In this document: piece by piece, positions 8,843-17,158 of the stretch | Numbering within the stretch: the first letter of the stretch is position 1 | Layout: each line of letters opens with the position of its first letter | From: Pseudacidovorax sp. NFM-22 | GTDB lineage: Bacteria; Pseudomonadota; Gammaproteobacteria; Burkholderiales; Burkholderiaceae_C | Assembly (NCBI RefSeq): GCF_021401245.1 | Contig: NZ_JACBFY010000003.1 | Location: 434,001 to 498,000 of the forward strand | Reading direction: 5' to 3' | Length of the DNA stretch: 64,000 bases | Made by a program: the position numbers and the translations under genes | The notes under the pieces: generated by a model | The model's input: the letters and a program-made list of their open reading frames with translations, nothing else | What the model was told of the DNA's origin: nothing | The model's database searches: none

Positions 8843-9790
8843 GTGACGGACGGCCCGGTCGTGCTCGCCGCCGCGCTCTGGCTGGCGCTCGCCATCGACC
8901 GCTGGCTGGGCGAGCCGCCGGCGCGCGTGCATCCGGTGGTGGGCATGGGCCGCTGGCTGGGCTGGACCGGACGCCATGTGGCGCCGCTGCCGGGCGATGC
9001 GCGGCGTGCCGGGCCCTTCGTGCGCGGCGCGCTGGCGTGGCTCGTGGGCGCCTTCGTGGCGACGGTGCTGGGCTGGGCCCTGCAAGGGGCCGCCGGGGCC
9101 TTGCCGGCGCTGCTGGCGGCGGTGGCGCTCGCGCTGTGCCTCAAGCCGCTGCTGGCCTGGCGCATGCTGCGTGACGAGGTGGCGGCGGTGGAGCAGGCGC
9201 TTGCATGCTCGCTGCCCGAAGGCCGGGAGCGCCTCGCCCGCCTGGTGAGCCGCGACGTACAGCAGCTGGAAGCCGGCGAGGTGCGCGAGAGCGCCATCGA
9301 GTCGCTGGCCGAGAACCTCAACGACTCGGTGGTGGCGCCGCTGTTCTGGTTCGCCATCGCCGGCCTGCCGGGCGCCGCGCTCTATCGCTTCGCCAACACG
9401 GCCGACGCCATGTGGGGCTACCGCGGCGAGCGCAGCGGGCGGGACTGGACCTGGGCCGGCAAATGGGCGGCGCGGGCGGACGACGCCCTGTCCTGGCTGC
9501 CGGCCCGGCTCACGGCCCTGCTGCTGATGCTGGCCGCCGGGCGCTGGCCCGCCGGGCTGCGGCGGGAAGCGGCGCGCACGCCATCGCCCAACGGCGGCTG
9601 GCCCATGGGCGCCATGGCGCTGCTGCTGGGCGTGCATCTGCGCAAGCCCGGCGTCTACGCGCTCCACGCGGGCGGCCGCGAGCCGCAGGCACAGGACACG
9701 CAGCGGGCACTCGTCCTGGCGGGCCGTACCGTGCCGATGGCGGCCGCGCTGGCCACGCTGGCGCTCGTCTGGCTGGCGCAGTTGCGATGA
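8843..9790 (+). CDS. cbiB: Adenosylcobinamide-phosphate synthase CbiB
   Basis: 315 residues from a GTG six bases after the cobO stop. Several membrane helices are visible (residues 4-18, 62-105, 165-185, C-terminus). Family landmarks are RWLGEPPARVHPVVGMGR, ARLVSRDVQQL, ESLAENLNDSVVAPLFWF and NTADAMWGYR. CbiB attaches (R)-1-aminopropan-2-ol or its phosphate to cobyrate, giving adenosylcobinamide (phosphate). It overlaps cobD, whose product supplies that amino-propanol arm. Confidence 0.94.
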   Translation: MTDGPVVLAAALWLALAIDRWLGEPPARVHPVVGMGRWLGWTGRHVAPLPGDARRAGPFVRGALAWLVGAFVATVLGWALQGAAGALPALLAAVALALCLKPLLAWRMLRDEVAAVEQALACSLPEGRERLARLVSRDVQQLEAGEVRESAIESLAENLNDSVVAPLFWFAIAGLPGAALYRFANTADAMWGYRGERSGRDWTWAGKWAARADDALSWLPARLTALLLMLAAGRWPAGLRREAARTPSPNGGWPMGAMALLLGVHLRKPGVYALHAGGREPQAQDTQRALVLAGRTVPMAAALATLALVWLAQLR

Positions 9791-10809
9791 GGCCCATGGT
9801 CCACGGTGGGCCGGACGCGCAGGGCGTGCCGGTGCACGACTTCTCCAGCAACGCCAACGCCTGCGGACCCTGCGAGGCAGTGATGCAGGCGCTGCGGCAG
9901 GCCGATCCCACGCGCTACCCGGACCCGGCGGCCACGGCACTGCGCGGCCGGCTGGCCGCGTGGCATGGGGTCTCTCCCGAACGGGTGCTGGTGGCCGCCA
10001 GCGCGAGCGAGTTCATCGTGCGCATCACGGCGGCCGTGGCCGTGCGCCGTCGGGGCGAAGGGCCGGTACAGGTGCCCGCGGCCGCCTATGGCGACTACCG
10101 GCGGGCGGCCGAAGCCCATGGACTGTCGGTACGGGTCGTCGGCGAGCCGCTGGCGCTCGGTGGCGCTCGGCCGCCGGTCCTGGCGTGGGCCTGCGAGCCG
10201 TCCTCCCCGCGCGGCGACGCCGTGGCGGATCTGCCCGCCCGGCTCGACGCCCTGCCACCGGACACGGCGTTGGTCCTGGACTGTGCCTACGCCCCCCTGC
10301 GGCTGGAGGGCGCCTCGGCGTTGACCGCGGCGCAGCGCGACCGGTGCTGGCAGCTGTGGACGCCCAACAAGGCCCTGGGCCTGACGGGCGTGCGTGGCGC
10401 CTATGCCATCGCACCCGCCGCAGCACCCGGCCGGCTGGTCGAGGACCTGCATGCCCTGGCACCGTCATGGCCCCTGGGCGCCCATGCCGAGGCCATGCTC
10501 CGGGCCTGGACCGAGCCGGCCGTCCAGGACTGGCTTTCGACCCAATGCCTGCCGCGCCTTCGGGAATGGAAGCAGCGCCAGATCTCGCACTGCGAAGCGA
10601 TGGGCTGGCAGGTGGCGCCCGGCGTCGCCAACTTCTTCTGTGCCAGGCCGGGCGCGCCGTCCCTCGACGGCGCGTTGCGGCACCTGCGCACGCAGGGCAT
10701 CAAGCTGCGCGACTGTGGCAGCTTCGGCATGCCGGGCTGGGTGCGACTGGGTGTGCTGCCCCCGGTCAGCCAGGACGCGCTGGCTCGTGCATGGAGTCCG
10801 TTCGCATAG
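9787..10809 (+). CDS. cobD: Threonine-phosphate decarboxylase-like aminotransferase-fold enzyme
   Basis: 340 residues of the class I/II PLP-enzyme fold. It has HDFSSNANACGP at the N-terminus, YPDPAATALRGRLAAWHGV, and WTPNKALGLTGVRGAY, where Lys195 is the expected Schiff-base residue. CobD decarboxylates L-threonine phosphate to (R)-1-aminopropan-2-ol phosphate, the CbiB substrate. The ATGA overlap with cbiB supports that role. Histidinol-phosphate aminotransferases are close relatives, and family alone would not exclude one. This is the last clear gene of the B12 operon. Confidence 0.88.
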   Translation: MRPMVHGGPDAQGVPVHDFSSNANACGPCEAVMQALRQADPTRYPDPAATALRGRLAAWHGVSPERVLVAASASEFIVRITAAVAVRRRGEGPVQVPAAAYGDYRRAAEAHGLSVRVVGEPLALGGARPPVLAWACEPSSPRGDAVADLPARLDALPPDTALVLDCAYAPLRLEGASALTAAQRDRCWQLWTPNKALGLTGVRGAYAIAPAAAPGRLVEDLHALAPSWPLGAHAEAMLRAWTEPAVQDWLSTQCLPRLREWKQRQISHCEAMGWQVAPGVANFFCARPGAPSLDGALRHLRTQGIKLRDCGSFGMPGWVRLGVLPPVSQDALARAWSPFA

Positions 10810-10951
10810 ACGGAGGGCGCGCCCCGTGATCGCCCGATGGCCTGCGAACGCGCACTGCCGCTTCGGTCACGACGATGGCGCGATGGCCGACAGCCCGGCC
10901 CGGCCCGCGGCAGGCACGCTTGGCGCATCGCTCACAGATTCGGAGAACACC

Positions 10952-11212
10952 ATGCGTCAAACCTTTTTCGGTATCGCCACCGCCCTGTCGCTGATCGCCT
11001 TTGCCGGCGTCAGCCATGCCCAGCTCGGCAAGGCCGCATCGGAGGCGTCGGACGCCGCCGAGCACAAGATCGACCAGAAGCGCGCCGAGAGCGACGCCAA
11101 GAAGAGCGGCCCGGTGGGCAAGGCGGTCAACAACGTCAAGTCCGAGTACCACAAGAACCGCTCCAAGAACTCGGCCGAGAAGGCCAAGGACGCGCTCAAG
11201 GGCAAGGACTGA
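10952..11212 (+). CDS. Small secreted protein of unknown function, highly charged
   Basis: 86 residues. A clear signal peptide (MRQTFFGIATALSLIAFAGVSHA) is followed by about 63 residues rich in Lys, Ala, Ser, Asp and Glu (SEASDAAEHKIDQKRAESDAKKS, then VKSEYHKNRSKNSAEKAKDALKGKD), with no Cys and almost no aromatic residues. The mature part looks helical or disordered and probably periplasmic. A good AGGAG-like site (CGGAGAA) precedes the ATG. It lies 142 bases after cobD, ends just before a strong terminator and may have its own promoter. I do not recognise a family and assign no function. Confidence 0.75.
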   Translation: MRQTFFGIATALSLIAFAGVSHAQLGKAASEASDAAEHKIDQKRAESDAKKSGPVGKAVNNVKSEYHKNRSKNSAEKAKDALKGKD

Positions 11213-11262
11213 GTCCATCCACAGGGTCCGCGCGCGGCGATCCGCGGCGGCATCTGGCCAAC

Positions 11263-11300
11263 CAAGCAAAAGGGCTGCAGCGATGCAGCCCTTTTGCTTG
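11263..11300. terminator. Bidirectional rho-independent terminator
   Basis: A perfect 17-bp stem (arms 11263-11279 and 11284-11300, loop GCGA) whose outer bases are A/T rich: AAAAGGGCTGCA on the left and TGCAGCCCTTTT on the right. It therefore has an A-tract before and a T-tract after the GC core in both directions. It sits between the convergent small secreted protein gene and the GbsR regulator gene and should end both transcripts. Confidence 0.9.
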
Positions 11301-11316
11301 TGACCGGTGGCCTCGC

Positions 11317-11919
11317 CTATTCGCCGTCGGCGTCCTTGCGCCCCCGGCCGCCGCCGGTCAGCCGCCCGGTGAGGTCGAGCGCCCGCGTCACCGCCGCCCC
11401 CATGCCCATGAGCCGCATCGCCGTGTCGGGCGAGAGGCGCTGGACGTCGTCGAACCAGCGCACCAGCCGGTCGATCAGGTCGTGCATCTCGCGCATGCGC
11501 TCTTGCGCGTGGCGCTCCTCCTCGGTGGCCGGCTCCTGCAGCAGGGCGTTGCGCAGCATCGAGAGCGTGGGTTCGATCTCGCGGCGGCGGCGTTCCTCGG
11601 CCAGCACGCGGAAGATGTCCCACACCTCGCCGGGCGTCTCGAAGTATTCGCGCCGGTCGCCCGCCAGATGGCGCAGCTGCACCAGCCGCCAGGCCTGGAG
11701 TTCCTTGAGCCCCATGCTCACGTTGGAGCGCGAGAAGGACAGCGTCTCGCTGATCTCCTCGGCATTCAGGGGCCGCTGCGACAGGAAGAGCAGGGCATAG
11801 ATCTGCCCCACGGTGCGGTTGATGCCCCAGCGGCTGCCCATCTCGCCGAAGTGGTCGACGAACTGGCGGTGGAGTTCGGGCAGGGCAGGGCGCGGGTCGG
11901 CAGGACGGCTGTTGGGCAT
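11317..11919 (-). CDS. GbsR/MarR-family transcriptional regulator
   Basis: 200 residues. Residues 15-95 form a winged helix-turn-helix (GINRTVGQIYALLFLS, then LNAEEISETLSFSRSNVSMGLKELQAW). A helical dimerisation region (about 100-170) and a glycine/basic tail follow. GbsR-type MarR proteins repress or sense choline/betaine or alcohol metabolism genes in other bacteria; the target here is unknown. A 10-bp perfect inverted repeat at 11936-11965, 17 bases before the start codon, is a candidate autoregulatory operator. Confidence 0.85.
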   Translation of the reverse strand: MPNSRPADPRPALPELHRQFVDHFGEMGSRWGINRTVGQIYALLFLSQRPLNAEEISETLSFSRSNVSMGLKELQAWRLVQLRHLAGDRREYFETPGEVWDIFRVLAEERRRREIEPTLSMLRNALLQEPATEEERHAQERMREMHDLIDRLVRWFDDVQRLSPDTAMRLMGMGAAVTRALDLTGRLTGGGRGRKDADGE

Positions 11920-11935
11920 CCACCGATTGTGCGTG

Positions 11936-11965
11936 CTGGGATTTCAGAAAAAGCCGAAATCCCAG
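11936..11965. repeat. 10-bp inverted repeat before the GbsR gene
   Basis: CTGGGATTTC (11936-11945) and GAAATCCCAG (11956-11965) are perfect inverted copies separated by 10 bases. The repeat lies in the 77-base gap between the EthD-like gene and the regulator gene, both on the minus strand. It could be a dimer-binding operator. It could also be a transcript hairpin ending the EthD-like unit; on that strand the loop holds five T. Confidence 0.6.
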
Positions 11966-11996
11966 GAATGCCTTGAATCCGGTGGGGCGATGGCGC

Positions 11997-12305
11997 TCAG
12001 CCCGCCTGACTGATCTGCATCGTCGGCCGGATATCGGTGTAGTTCTTCACGTCGCCGTTGATTTCCTTCGCGTGAGGTCCGAAGGCGGCCTGGAAGGCTT
12101 CGACCGATGCGCAGTCGATGTGGCACATGGCCTCGAAGGCCGGCTTGGAGCCGGGCGCCGGCCCCGACAGGCCGCGGTCGATGCGGTAGCCCAGGCAGGC
12201 CGAACCCATGCGGGCCTGGATCATGGGCATGTGCTTGTCGCGGTAGTAGTCGTGGTCGAAGCGGGCGCCTTCGGTGAAGGGATAGAGGACGCTGACACGG
12301 ATCAT
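11997..12305 (-). CDS. EthD-family small protein
   Basis: 102 residues. The sequence starts MIRVSVLYPFTEGARFDHDYYRDKHMPM, the typical opening of EthD/dimeric alpha-beta barrel proteins. EthD is needed for ethyl tert-butyl ether degradation in Rhodococcus, but most homologues have no proven role and often accompany aromatic or CoA-ester catabolism genes. It follows paaY on the same strand with a 47-base gap, so it may be co-transcribed with it and under phenylacetate control. Confidence 0.85.
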   Translation of the reverse strand: MIRVSVLYPFTEGARFDHDYYRDKHMPMIQARMGSACLGYRIDRGLSGPAPGSKPAFEAMCHIDCASVEAFQAAFGPHAKEINGDVKNYTDIRPTMQISQAG

Positions 12306-12352
12306 GGCGGAGTCTCCAGAGTGGGTTTCGAAAGGGTGGACGGTAACGGCAG

Positions 12353-12955
12353 TCAGCCGCGGCGGGTGGCGATCAGCGGCTGCACGTCGGGGGCCTTCAG
12401 GCGGGGCCGGTCGGCCTCGGCCCGGGCCAGCGGCGCGACCTCTTCCATCGTGGCCAAGCAGCGGCGGGTGAGGTCCTGGTAGGTGAGGGTACCTTCGCGC
12501 TTCCACGCGATCTCCTGCTCGGTCAGCGGTCGCTTGACCCGCGCGGGCACGCCCGCCACCAGGCTGGCATCGGGGATCTGCATGCCGGCGGGCACGAAGG
12601 CGCAGGCGGCCACGATGGTGCGCTCGCCGACCACGGCCTCGTCCATCACCACGGCGTTCATGCCCACCAGCGCGTCGCGCCCGACGACGCAGCTGTGCAG
12701 CACGGCGCCGTGGCCGATGTGGCCGTTCTCGCGCACCACGGTGTCGCGCTCGGGAAAGCCGTGGATCACGCAGGTGTCCTGCACGTTCGAGCCGGCCTCC
12801 AGCACCACGCGGCCGAAGTCGCCGCGCAGGCAGGCCGCGGGCCCGACATAGCAGCCCGGGCCGACGTGGACGTCGCCGATCAGCACGGCGGTGGGATGCA
12901 CATAGGCGCTCGGGTCCACGACAGGGACCACGCCTTCGATGGCATAGCAGGGCAT
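12353..12955 (-). CDS. paaY: Phenylacetic acid degradation protein PaaY (left-handed beta-helix thioesterase/carbonic anhydrase fold)
   Basis: 200 residues. Residues 15-150 show hexapeptide repeats ([20 protein letters not shown] and on), and three histidines in HGFPERDT and [12 protein letters not shown] match the metal site of gamma-carbonic-anhydrase-like proteins. PaaY has thioesterase activity thought to relieve CoA trapped in dead-end products of the Paa pathway. It is divergent from paaG; the 166-base gap carries a PaaR palindrome that could control both directions. Confidence 0.92.
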   Translation of the reverse strand: MPCYAIEGVVPVVDPSAYVHPTAVLIGDVHVGPGCYVGPAACLRGDFGRVVLEAGSNVQDTCVIHGFPERDTVVRENGHIGHGAVLHSCVVGRDALVGMNAVVMDEAVVGERTIVAACAFVPAGMQIPDASLVAGVPARVKRPLTEQEIAWKREGTLTYQDLTRRCLATMEEVAPLARAEADRPRLKAPDVQPLIATRRG

Positions 12956-13027
12956 GGCGGAAAGTCTCCTTCGGGCGCCGCACCGGGTTGCACGGCACAG
13001 GCGCGGGTTTTCTCGGGGTGTGCTGAC

Positions 13028-13072
13028 TTGCATCAAGCCGCGTGCGGATTTTAAGATCAGCCGACCGGTCGG
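13028..13072 (+). promoter_or_regulatory. paaG promoter with PaaR (TetR-type) operator
   Basis: TTGCAT (13028-13033), an 18-base spacer and TAAGAT (13052-13057) make a plausible sigma-70 promoter. Starting three bases later is the perfect 12-bp palindrome CCGACCGGTCGG (13061-13072), which covers the expected start point. A TetR-type PaaR palindrome of this kind precedes paa genes in betaproteobacteria, and a TetR gene closes this very cluster. Repression should lift when phenylacetyl-CoA binds PaaR. On the minus strand TAAAAT overlaps the same region and could serve paaY. Confidence 0.75.
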
Positions 13073-13121
13073 TCGAAAGTAATCCGTCGACCTGACCCCC
13101 GAACAATCCCGGAGACGCCCC

Positions 13122-13919
13122 ATGTCCGACGCCCTGGTGATCGAGAGCACCGCCGATGCCGTGCGCACCCTGACGCTCAACCGTCCCGCCGCGCTCAACA
13201 GCTTCACGCAGGCCATGCACGGCGCGCTCATGGATGCGCTGGAGCGCGCCGCGGCGGATGCGGGCGTGCGCGCGCTGGTGCTCACCGGCGCTGGCCGTGG
13301 CTTCTGCGCGGGCCAGGATCTGGCCGATCCCGCCGTGGCCCCCGAGCCCGGCGGCGCGTCCAAAGACCTGGGCGAGGTCATCGACCGCTTCTACCGTCCG
13401 CTGGTGCTGCGCCTGCGCAGCATGCCGGTGCCGGTGGTGGCCGCCGTCAACGGCGTGGCGGCGGGCGCAGGCGCCAACCTCGCGCTGTGCGCCGACATCG
13501 TCCTGGCGGCGCGCTCGGCCAGCTTCATCCAGGCCTTCGCCAGGATCGGGCTGGTGCCCGACACCGGGGGCACCTGGCTGCTGCCGAGGCTGGTGGGCCG
13601 TGCCCGCGCGCTGGGCCTGGGCCTGCTGGGCGACAAGCTGCCGGCCGAGGAGGCCGAGCGCATCGGCCTGATCTGGCGCTGCGTGGACGACGCCGCCCTG
13701 GCCGACGAGGCGCAACAGCTGGCCCGCCGGCTGGCCGCCATGCCGGTGAAGGCCCTGGTCGCCACGCGCACGGCCTTCGATGCCGCGCAGGCGCTGGACC
13801 TGGACGCGGCCCTGGCCGAGGAGGGCCGCCTGCAGGGCGAACTCGGCCGCGCCCACGACTACCAGGAAGGCGTGGCCGCCTTCGGCGCCCGCCGTGCCCC
13901 GCAGTTCACCGACCGCTGA
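13122..13919 (+). CDS. paaG: Ring-1,2-epoxyphenylacetyl-CoA isomerase (oxepin-CoA forming)
   Basis: 265 residues of the crotonase fold. Oxyanion-hole segments are [14 protein letters not shown] and [18 protein letters not shown]; the family segment [26 protein letters not shown] follows. PaaG isomerises the epoxide made by PaaABCE into oxepin-CoA and also shifts double bonds later in the pathway. It is the first gene behind the operator, with a GGAGACG site upstream of its ATG, and is spaced 7 bases from paaI. Confidence 0.95.
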   Translation: MSDALVIESTADAVRTLTLNRPAALNSFTQAMHGALMDALERAAADAGVRALVLTGAGRGFCAGQDLADPAVAPEPGGASKDLGEVIDRFYRPLVLRLRSMPVPVVAAVNGVAAGAGANLALCADIVLAARSASFIQAFARIGLVPDTGGTWLLPRLVGRARALGLGLLGDKLPAEEAERIGLIWRCVDDAALADEAQQLARRLAAMPVKALVATRTAFDAAQALDLDAALAEEGRLQGELGRAHDYQEGVAAFGARRAPQFTDR

Positions 13920-13926
13920 AGCCGCC

Positions 13927-14367
13927 ATGGCCGCATCCCCCACGCCCCAGCAGATCGCCGACGCCGTGCGCGACGGCATGGCCGCCAACGACCGGGCCCT
14001 GCATGCGCTGGGCATCGCCATCACCGCCATGTCGCCCGGCGCGGCCACGGCCGCCATGACCGTGCGCGAGGACATGCTCAACGGCCATGACATCTGCCAT
14101 GGCGGCCTGATCGCCACGCTGGCCGACACCGCCTTCGCCTACGCCTGCAATGCCTACGACGAACTCACCGTGGCCTCGGGCTTCGGCGTGGACTTCGTGG
14201 CACCGGCCCGTCTGGGCGACCGTCTGGAGGCGCGGTGCACCGAGGTCTGGAAGACCGGGCGCACCGGCGTGTACGACGTGGTCGTGGCCAACCAGCGCGG
14301 CGAGCGCGTGGCGGTGTTCCGCGGCCGCTCCTACACCGCCCGCGGCCGGCCCGCGGTGCCGCGCTGA
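13927..14367 (+). CDS. paaI: Hydroxyphenylacetyl-CoA thioesterase PaaI
   Basis: 146 residues of the hotdog fold. The active-site helix region reads NGHDICHGGLIATLADTAFAYACN, with the expected Asp in LADTAF, and FGVDFVAPARLGDRL follows. PaaI hydrolyses ring-hydroxylated phenylacetyl-CoA esters and so rescues CoA from by-products. It sits between paaG and paaK in a single operon. Confidence 0.93.
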   Translation: MAASPTPQQIADAVRDGMAANDRALHALGIAITAMSPGAATAAMTVREDMLNGHDICHGGLIATLADTAFAYACNAYDELTVASGFGVDFVAPARLGDRLEARCTEVWKTGRTGVYDVVVANQRGERVAVFRGRSYTARGRPAVPR

Positions 14368-14393
14368 CCGATTTGCCCGCAAGGAGACGACCC

Positions 14394-15710
14394 ATGCCCG
14401 TCAAGCAGCCGGCCCCCGGCGACCTGGAACCCATCGAGACCGCCAGCCGCGACGAGATCGCCGCGCTGCAGTTGCAGCGCCTGCGCGCCACGCTGGAGAA
14501 CGCCTACGAGAACGTGCCGCACTACCGCCGCGCCTTCAACGAGCGGGGCGTGCATCCGTCGGACCTGCGGCAGTTGTCGGACCTGGCGAAGTTCCCCTTC
14601 ACCGTCAAGAGCGACCTGCGCGACAACTATCCCTTCGGCATGCTGGCCGTGCCGCGCGAGCGGCTGGCGCGCATCCATGCCTCGTCGGGCACCACGGGCA
14701 AGCCCACGGTGGTGGGCTACACCGCCGGCGACATCGACCGCTGGGCCGACCTGGTGGCGCGCTCCATCCGCGCCGCGGGCGGCCGGGCGGGCGACCTGAT
14801 CCATGTGGCCTACGGCTACGGCCTGTTCACCGGCGGCCTGGGGGCGCACTACGGGGCCGAGCGGCTGGGCTGCACCGCCATTCCCATGTCCGGCGGGCAG
14901 ACCGAGAAGCAGGTGCAGATGATCCGCGACCTGCAGCCCTCGATCATCATGGTCACGCCCAGCTACATGCAGGTGATCGTCGAGGAGTTCGCGCGCCAGG
15001 GCCTGGACGCGCGCGACTGCTCGCTCAAGGTCGGCATCTTCGGCGCCGAGCCCTGGACCGAGGCCATGCGCCGCGAGATCGAGGGCCGTGCCGGCATCGA
15101 CGCGGTGGACATCTACGGCCTGTCCGAGGTCATGGGCCCGGGCGTGGCCAGCGAGTGCATCGAGTCGAAGGACGGCCCGGTGATCTGGGAGGACCATTTC
15201 TATCCCGAGATCATCGACCCCGAGACCGGCGAGGTGCTGCCCGACGGCGAGGAGGGCGAGCTGGTCTTCACCACGCTCACCAAGGAGGCCCTGCCCATCG
15301 TGCGCTATCGCACGCGCGACCTCACGCGCCTGCTGCCGCCCACCTCGCGCGCCTTCCGGCGCATGGGCAAGATCGTCGGCCGCAGCGACGACATGCTGAT
15401 CATCCGTGGCGTCAACGTCTTTCCCACGCAGGTGGAGGAGATCGTGCTGCAGCATCCGCAGCTCTCCGGCCAGTACCAGCTGGTGGTGCGCCGGGATGGC
15501 CACCTGGACACGGTAGAGGTGCGCTGCGAGCTGCAGCCCGAGGCCGCGGCCGCCGCGAGTGCGGCGGAGGTGGCCGGCTGGGTGCAGCACCGCATCAAGA
15601 CGCTGATCGGCATCAGCACCACCGTCGCCGTGCTGCCGCCCGACGGCATCGAGCGCACGCTCACCGGCAAGGCGCGCCGCGTCTTCGACGAACGCGCCAA
15701 GGCGCGCTGA
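14394..15710 (+). CDS. paaK: Phenylacetate-CoA ligase
   Basis: 438 residues. The phosphate-binding motif SSGTTGKP is near residue 100, followed by [23 protein letters not shown] and the C-terminal [10 protein letters not shown] and [12 protein letters not shown] with the conserved late lysine. It activates phenylacetate to phenylacetyl-CoA with ATP, the entry step of the pathway and the source of the PaaR inducer. A strong AAGGAGACGACCC site precedes the ATG. Confidence 0.96.
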   Translation: MPVKQPAPGDLEPIETASRDEIAALQLQRLRATLENAYENVPHYRRAFNERGVHPSDLRQLSDLAKFPFTVKSDLRDNYPFGMLAVPRERLARIHASSGTTGKPTVVGYTAGDIDRWADLVARSIRAAGGRAGDLIHVAYGYGLFTGGLGAHYGAERLGCTAIPMSGGQTEKQVQMIRDLQPSIIMVTPSYMQVIVEEFARQGLDARDCSLKVGIFGAEPWTEAMRREIEGRAGIDAVDIYGLSEVMGPGVASECIESKDGPVIWEDHFYPEIIDPETGEVLPDGEEGELVFTTLTKEALPIVRYRTRDLTRLLPPTSRAFRRMGKIVGRSDDMLIIRGVNVFPTQVEEIVLQHPQLSGQYQLVVRRDGHLDTVEVRCELQPEAAAAASAAEVAGWVQHRIKTLIGISTTVAVLPPDGIERTLTGKARRVFDERAKAR

Positions 15711-15756
15711 CCCGCCGTCGCCCCGCCCCCACGTCACCCACAGGAAGGACCGCCCC

Positions 15757-16767
15757 ATGTACACCCAGGCCATGGACACCGCCGGCAAGGACGCCGACGC
15801 CCGCAAGCCCGTGCGCTCGGCCCAGGAGGCCCTGCTGGAGGCCCGCTTCGATGCCCGCATCGACGACGGCGCCTTCATCGAGGCCAAGGACTGGATGCCC
15901 GAGCACTACCGCAGGACGCTGGTGCGCCAGATCAGCCAGCATGCGCATTCGGAGATCGTCGGCATGCTGCCCGAGGGCAACTGGATCACCCGCGCACCCA
16001 CGCTCAAGCGCAAGGCCATCCTGCTGGCCAAGGTGCAGGACGAGGGCGGCCACGGCCTGTACCTGTACGCGGCGGCCGAGACGCTGGGCACCTCGCGCGA
16101 CCAGATGCTGGAGGCCCTGCACAGCGGCAAGGCCAAGTACAGCTCGATCTTCAACTACCCCACGCTCACCTGGGCCGACGTCGGCGCCATCGGCTGGCTG
16201 GTGGACGGCGCGGCCATCATGAACCAGGTGCCCATCTGCCGCTGCTCCTATGCGCCCTACGCGCGCGCCATGGTGCGCATCTGCCGGGAGGAAAGCTTCC
16301 ACCAGCGCCAGGGCTTCGAAAGCCTGCTGACCATGATGCAGCAGGGCACCGAGGCGCAGAAGGCCATGGTGCAGGACGCCGTCGATCGCTGGTGGTGGCC
16401 CTCGGTCATGATGTTCGGCCCGCCCGACGACCAGAGCCCCAACACGGCGCAGTCCATGCGCTGGGGCATCAAGCGCGTGTCCAACGACGAGCTGCGGCAG
16501 AAGTTCGTCGACGCCGCCGTCGAGCAGGCCCGCGTGCTGGGCGTGACCCTGCCCGACCCCGCGCTGAAGTGGAACGAGGAGCGGCAGCACCATGACTTCG
16601 GTGCCATCGACTGGGACGAGTTCTGGCGTGTCATCGCCGGCGACGGCCCCTGCAACCGCGAGCGCCTGGCCGCCCGCGTGAAGGCCTGGGAAGAGGGCGC
16701 CTGGGTGCGCGAGGCCGCGCTGGCCCACGCGCGCAAGCACGAAGAACGATTCAAGGAGGCCGCATGA
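15757..16767 (+). CDS. paaA: Phenylacetyl-CoA 1,2-epoxidase catalytic subunit A
   Basis: 336 residues of the bacterial multicomponent-monooxygenase ferritin-like fold. Carboxylate/His segments expected to hold the di-iron centre are [26 protein letters not shown] and [12 protein letters not shown]. PaaA, with PaaB, PaaC and PaaE, epoxidises the ring of phenylacetyl-CoA using O2 and NADPH. The gene has a good AGGAAGGA site and overlaps paaB by four bases. Confidence 0.96.
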   Translation: MYTQAMDTAGKDADARKPVRSAQEALLEARFDARIDDGAFIEAKDWMPEHYRRTLVRQISQHAHSEIVGMLPEGNWITRAPTLKRKAILLAKVQDEGGHGLYLYAAAETLGTSRDQMLEALHSGKAKYSSIFNYPTLTWADVGAIGWLVDGAAIMNQVPICRCSYAPYARAMVRICREESFHQRQGFESLLTMMQQGTEAQKAMVQDAVDRWWWPSVMMFGPPDDQSPNTAQSMRWGIKRVSNDELRQKFVDAAVEQARVLGVTLPDPALKWNEERQHHDFGAIDWDEFWRVIAGDGPCNRERLAARVKAWEEGAWVREAALAHARKHEERFKEAA

Positions 16768-17138
16768 GCGAGCACACCCCCGCCGCGACGGGCGACCGCC
16801 TCGCGGGCGAAGCCCAGGGCAGGCCCGTGGACAAGGCGGCCGACGGGCAACCGCGCCGCGCCGAATGGCCGCTGTGGGAGGTTTTCGTGCGCACCAGGGC
16901 CGGCCTGGACCACAAGCACTGCGGCAGCCTGCATGCCGCCGATGCGCGCATGGCCATCCAGCTGGCGCGCGACGTGTACACGCGCCGGCAGGAGGGCACC
17001 AGCGTGTGGGTGGTCCGGGCCGACCAGATCGTGGCCAGCGACCCGGGCGACAAGGACATGTACTTCGACCCGATGGAGGACAAGGTCTACCGCCATCCCA
17101 CCTTCTACACGCTGCCCGGCGCGGTGGACCACATGTGA
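16764..17138 (+). CDS. paaB: Phenylacetyl-CoA epoxidase subunit PaaB, with N-terminal extension
   Basis: 124 residues; typical PaaB is about 95. The recognisable domain begins at about residue 33 ([25 protein letters not shown]...) and ends [16 protein letters not shown]. The first 32 residues are polar, of low complexity and unlike the family. The ATG overlaps the paaA stop (ATGA), and no other in-frame ATG or GTG lies close to the domain start, so the extension is probably translated. PaaB is a small non-catalytic subunit that joins PaaAC heterodimers. Confidence 0.93.
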   Translation: MSEHTPAATGDRLAGEAQGRPVDKAADGQPRRAEWPLWEVFVRTRAGLDHKHCGSLHAADARMAIQLARDVYTRRQEGTSVWVVRADQIVASDPGDKDMYFDPMEDKVYRHPTFYTLPGAVDHM

Positions 17139-17158
17139 GCACCGACGGGAGACCCCGC

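Noticed and set aside
12956-14129. Long minus-strand open frame running through paaY and beyond, antisense to paaG and paaI
   Set aside because: It joins shadow codons; only the EthD-like and paaY segments read as real proteins, in their own frames with proper starts.
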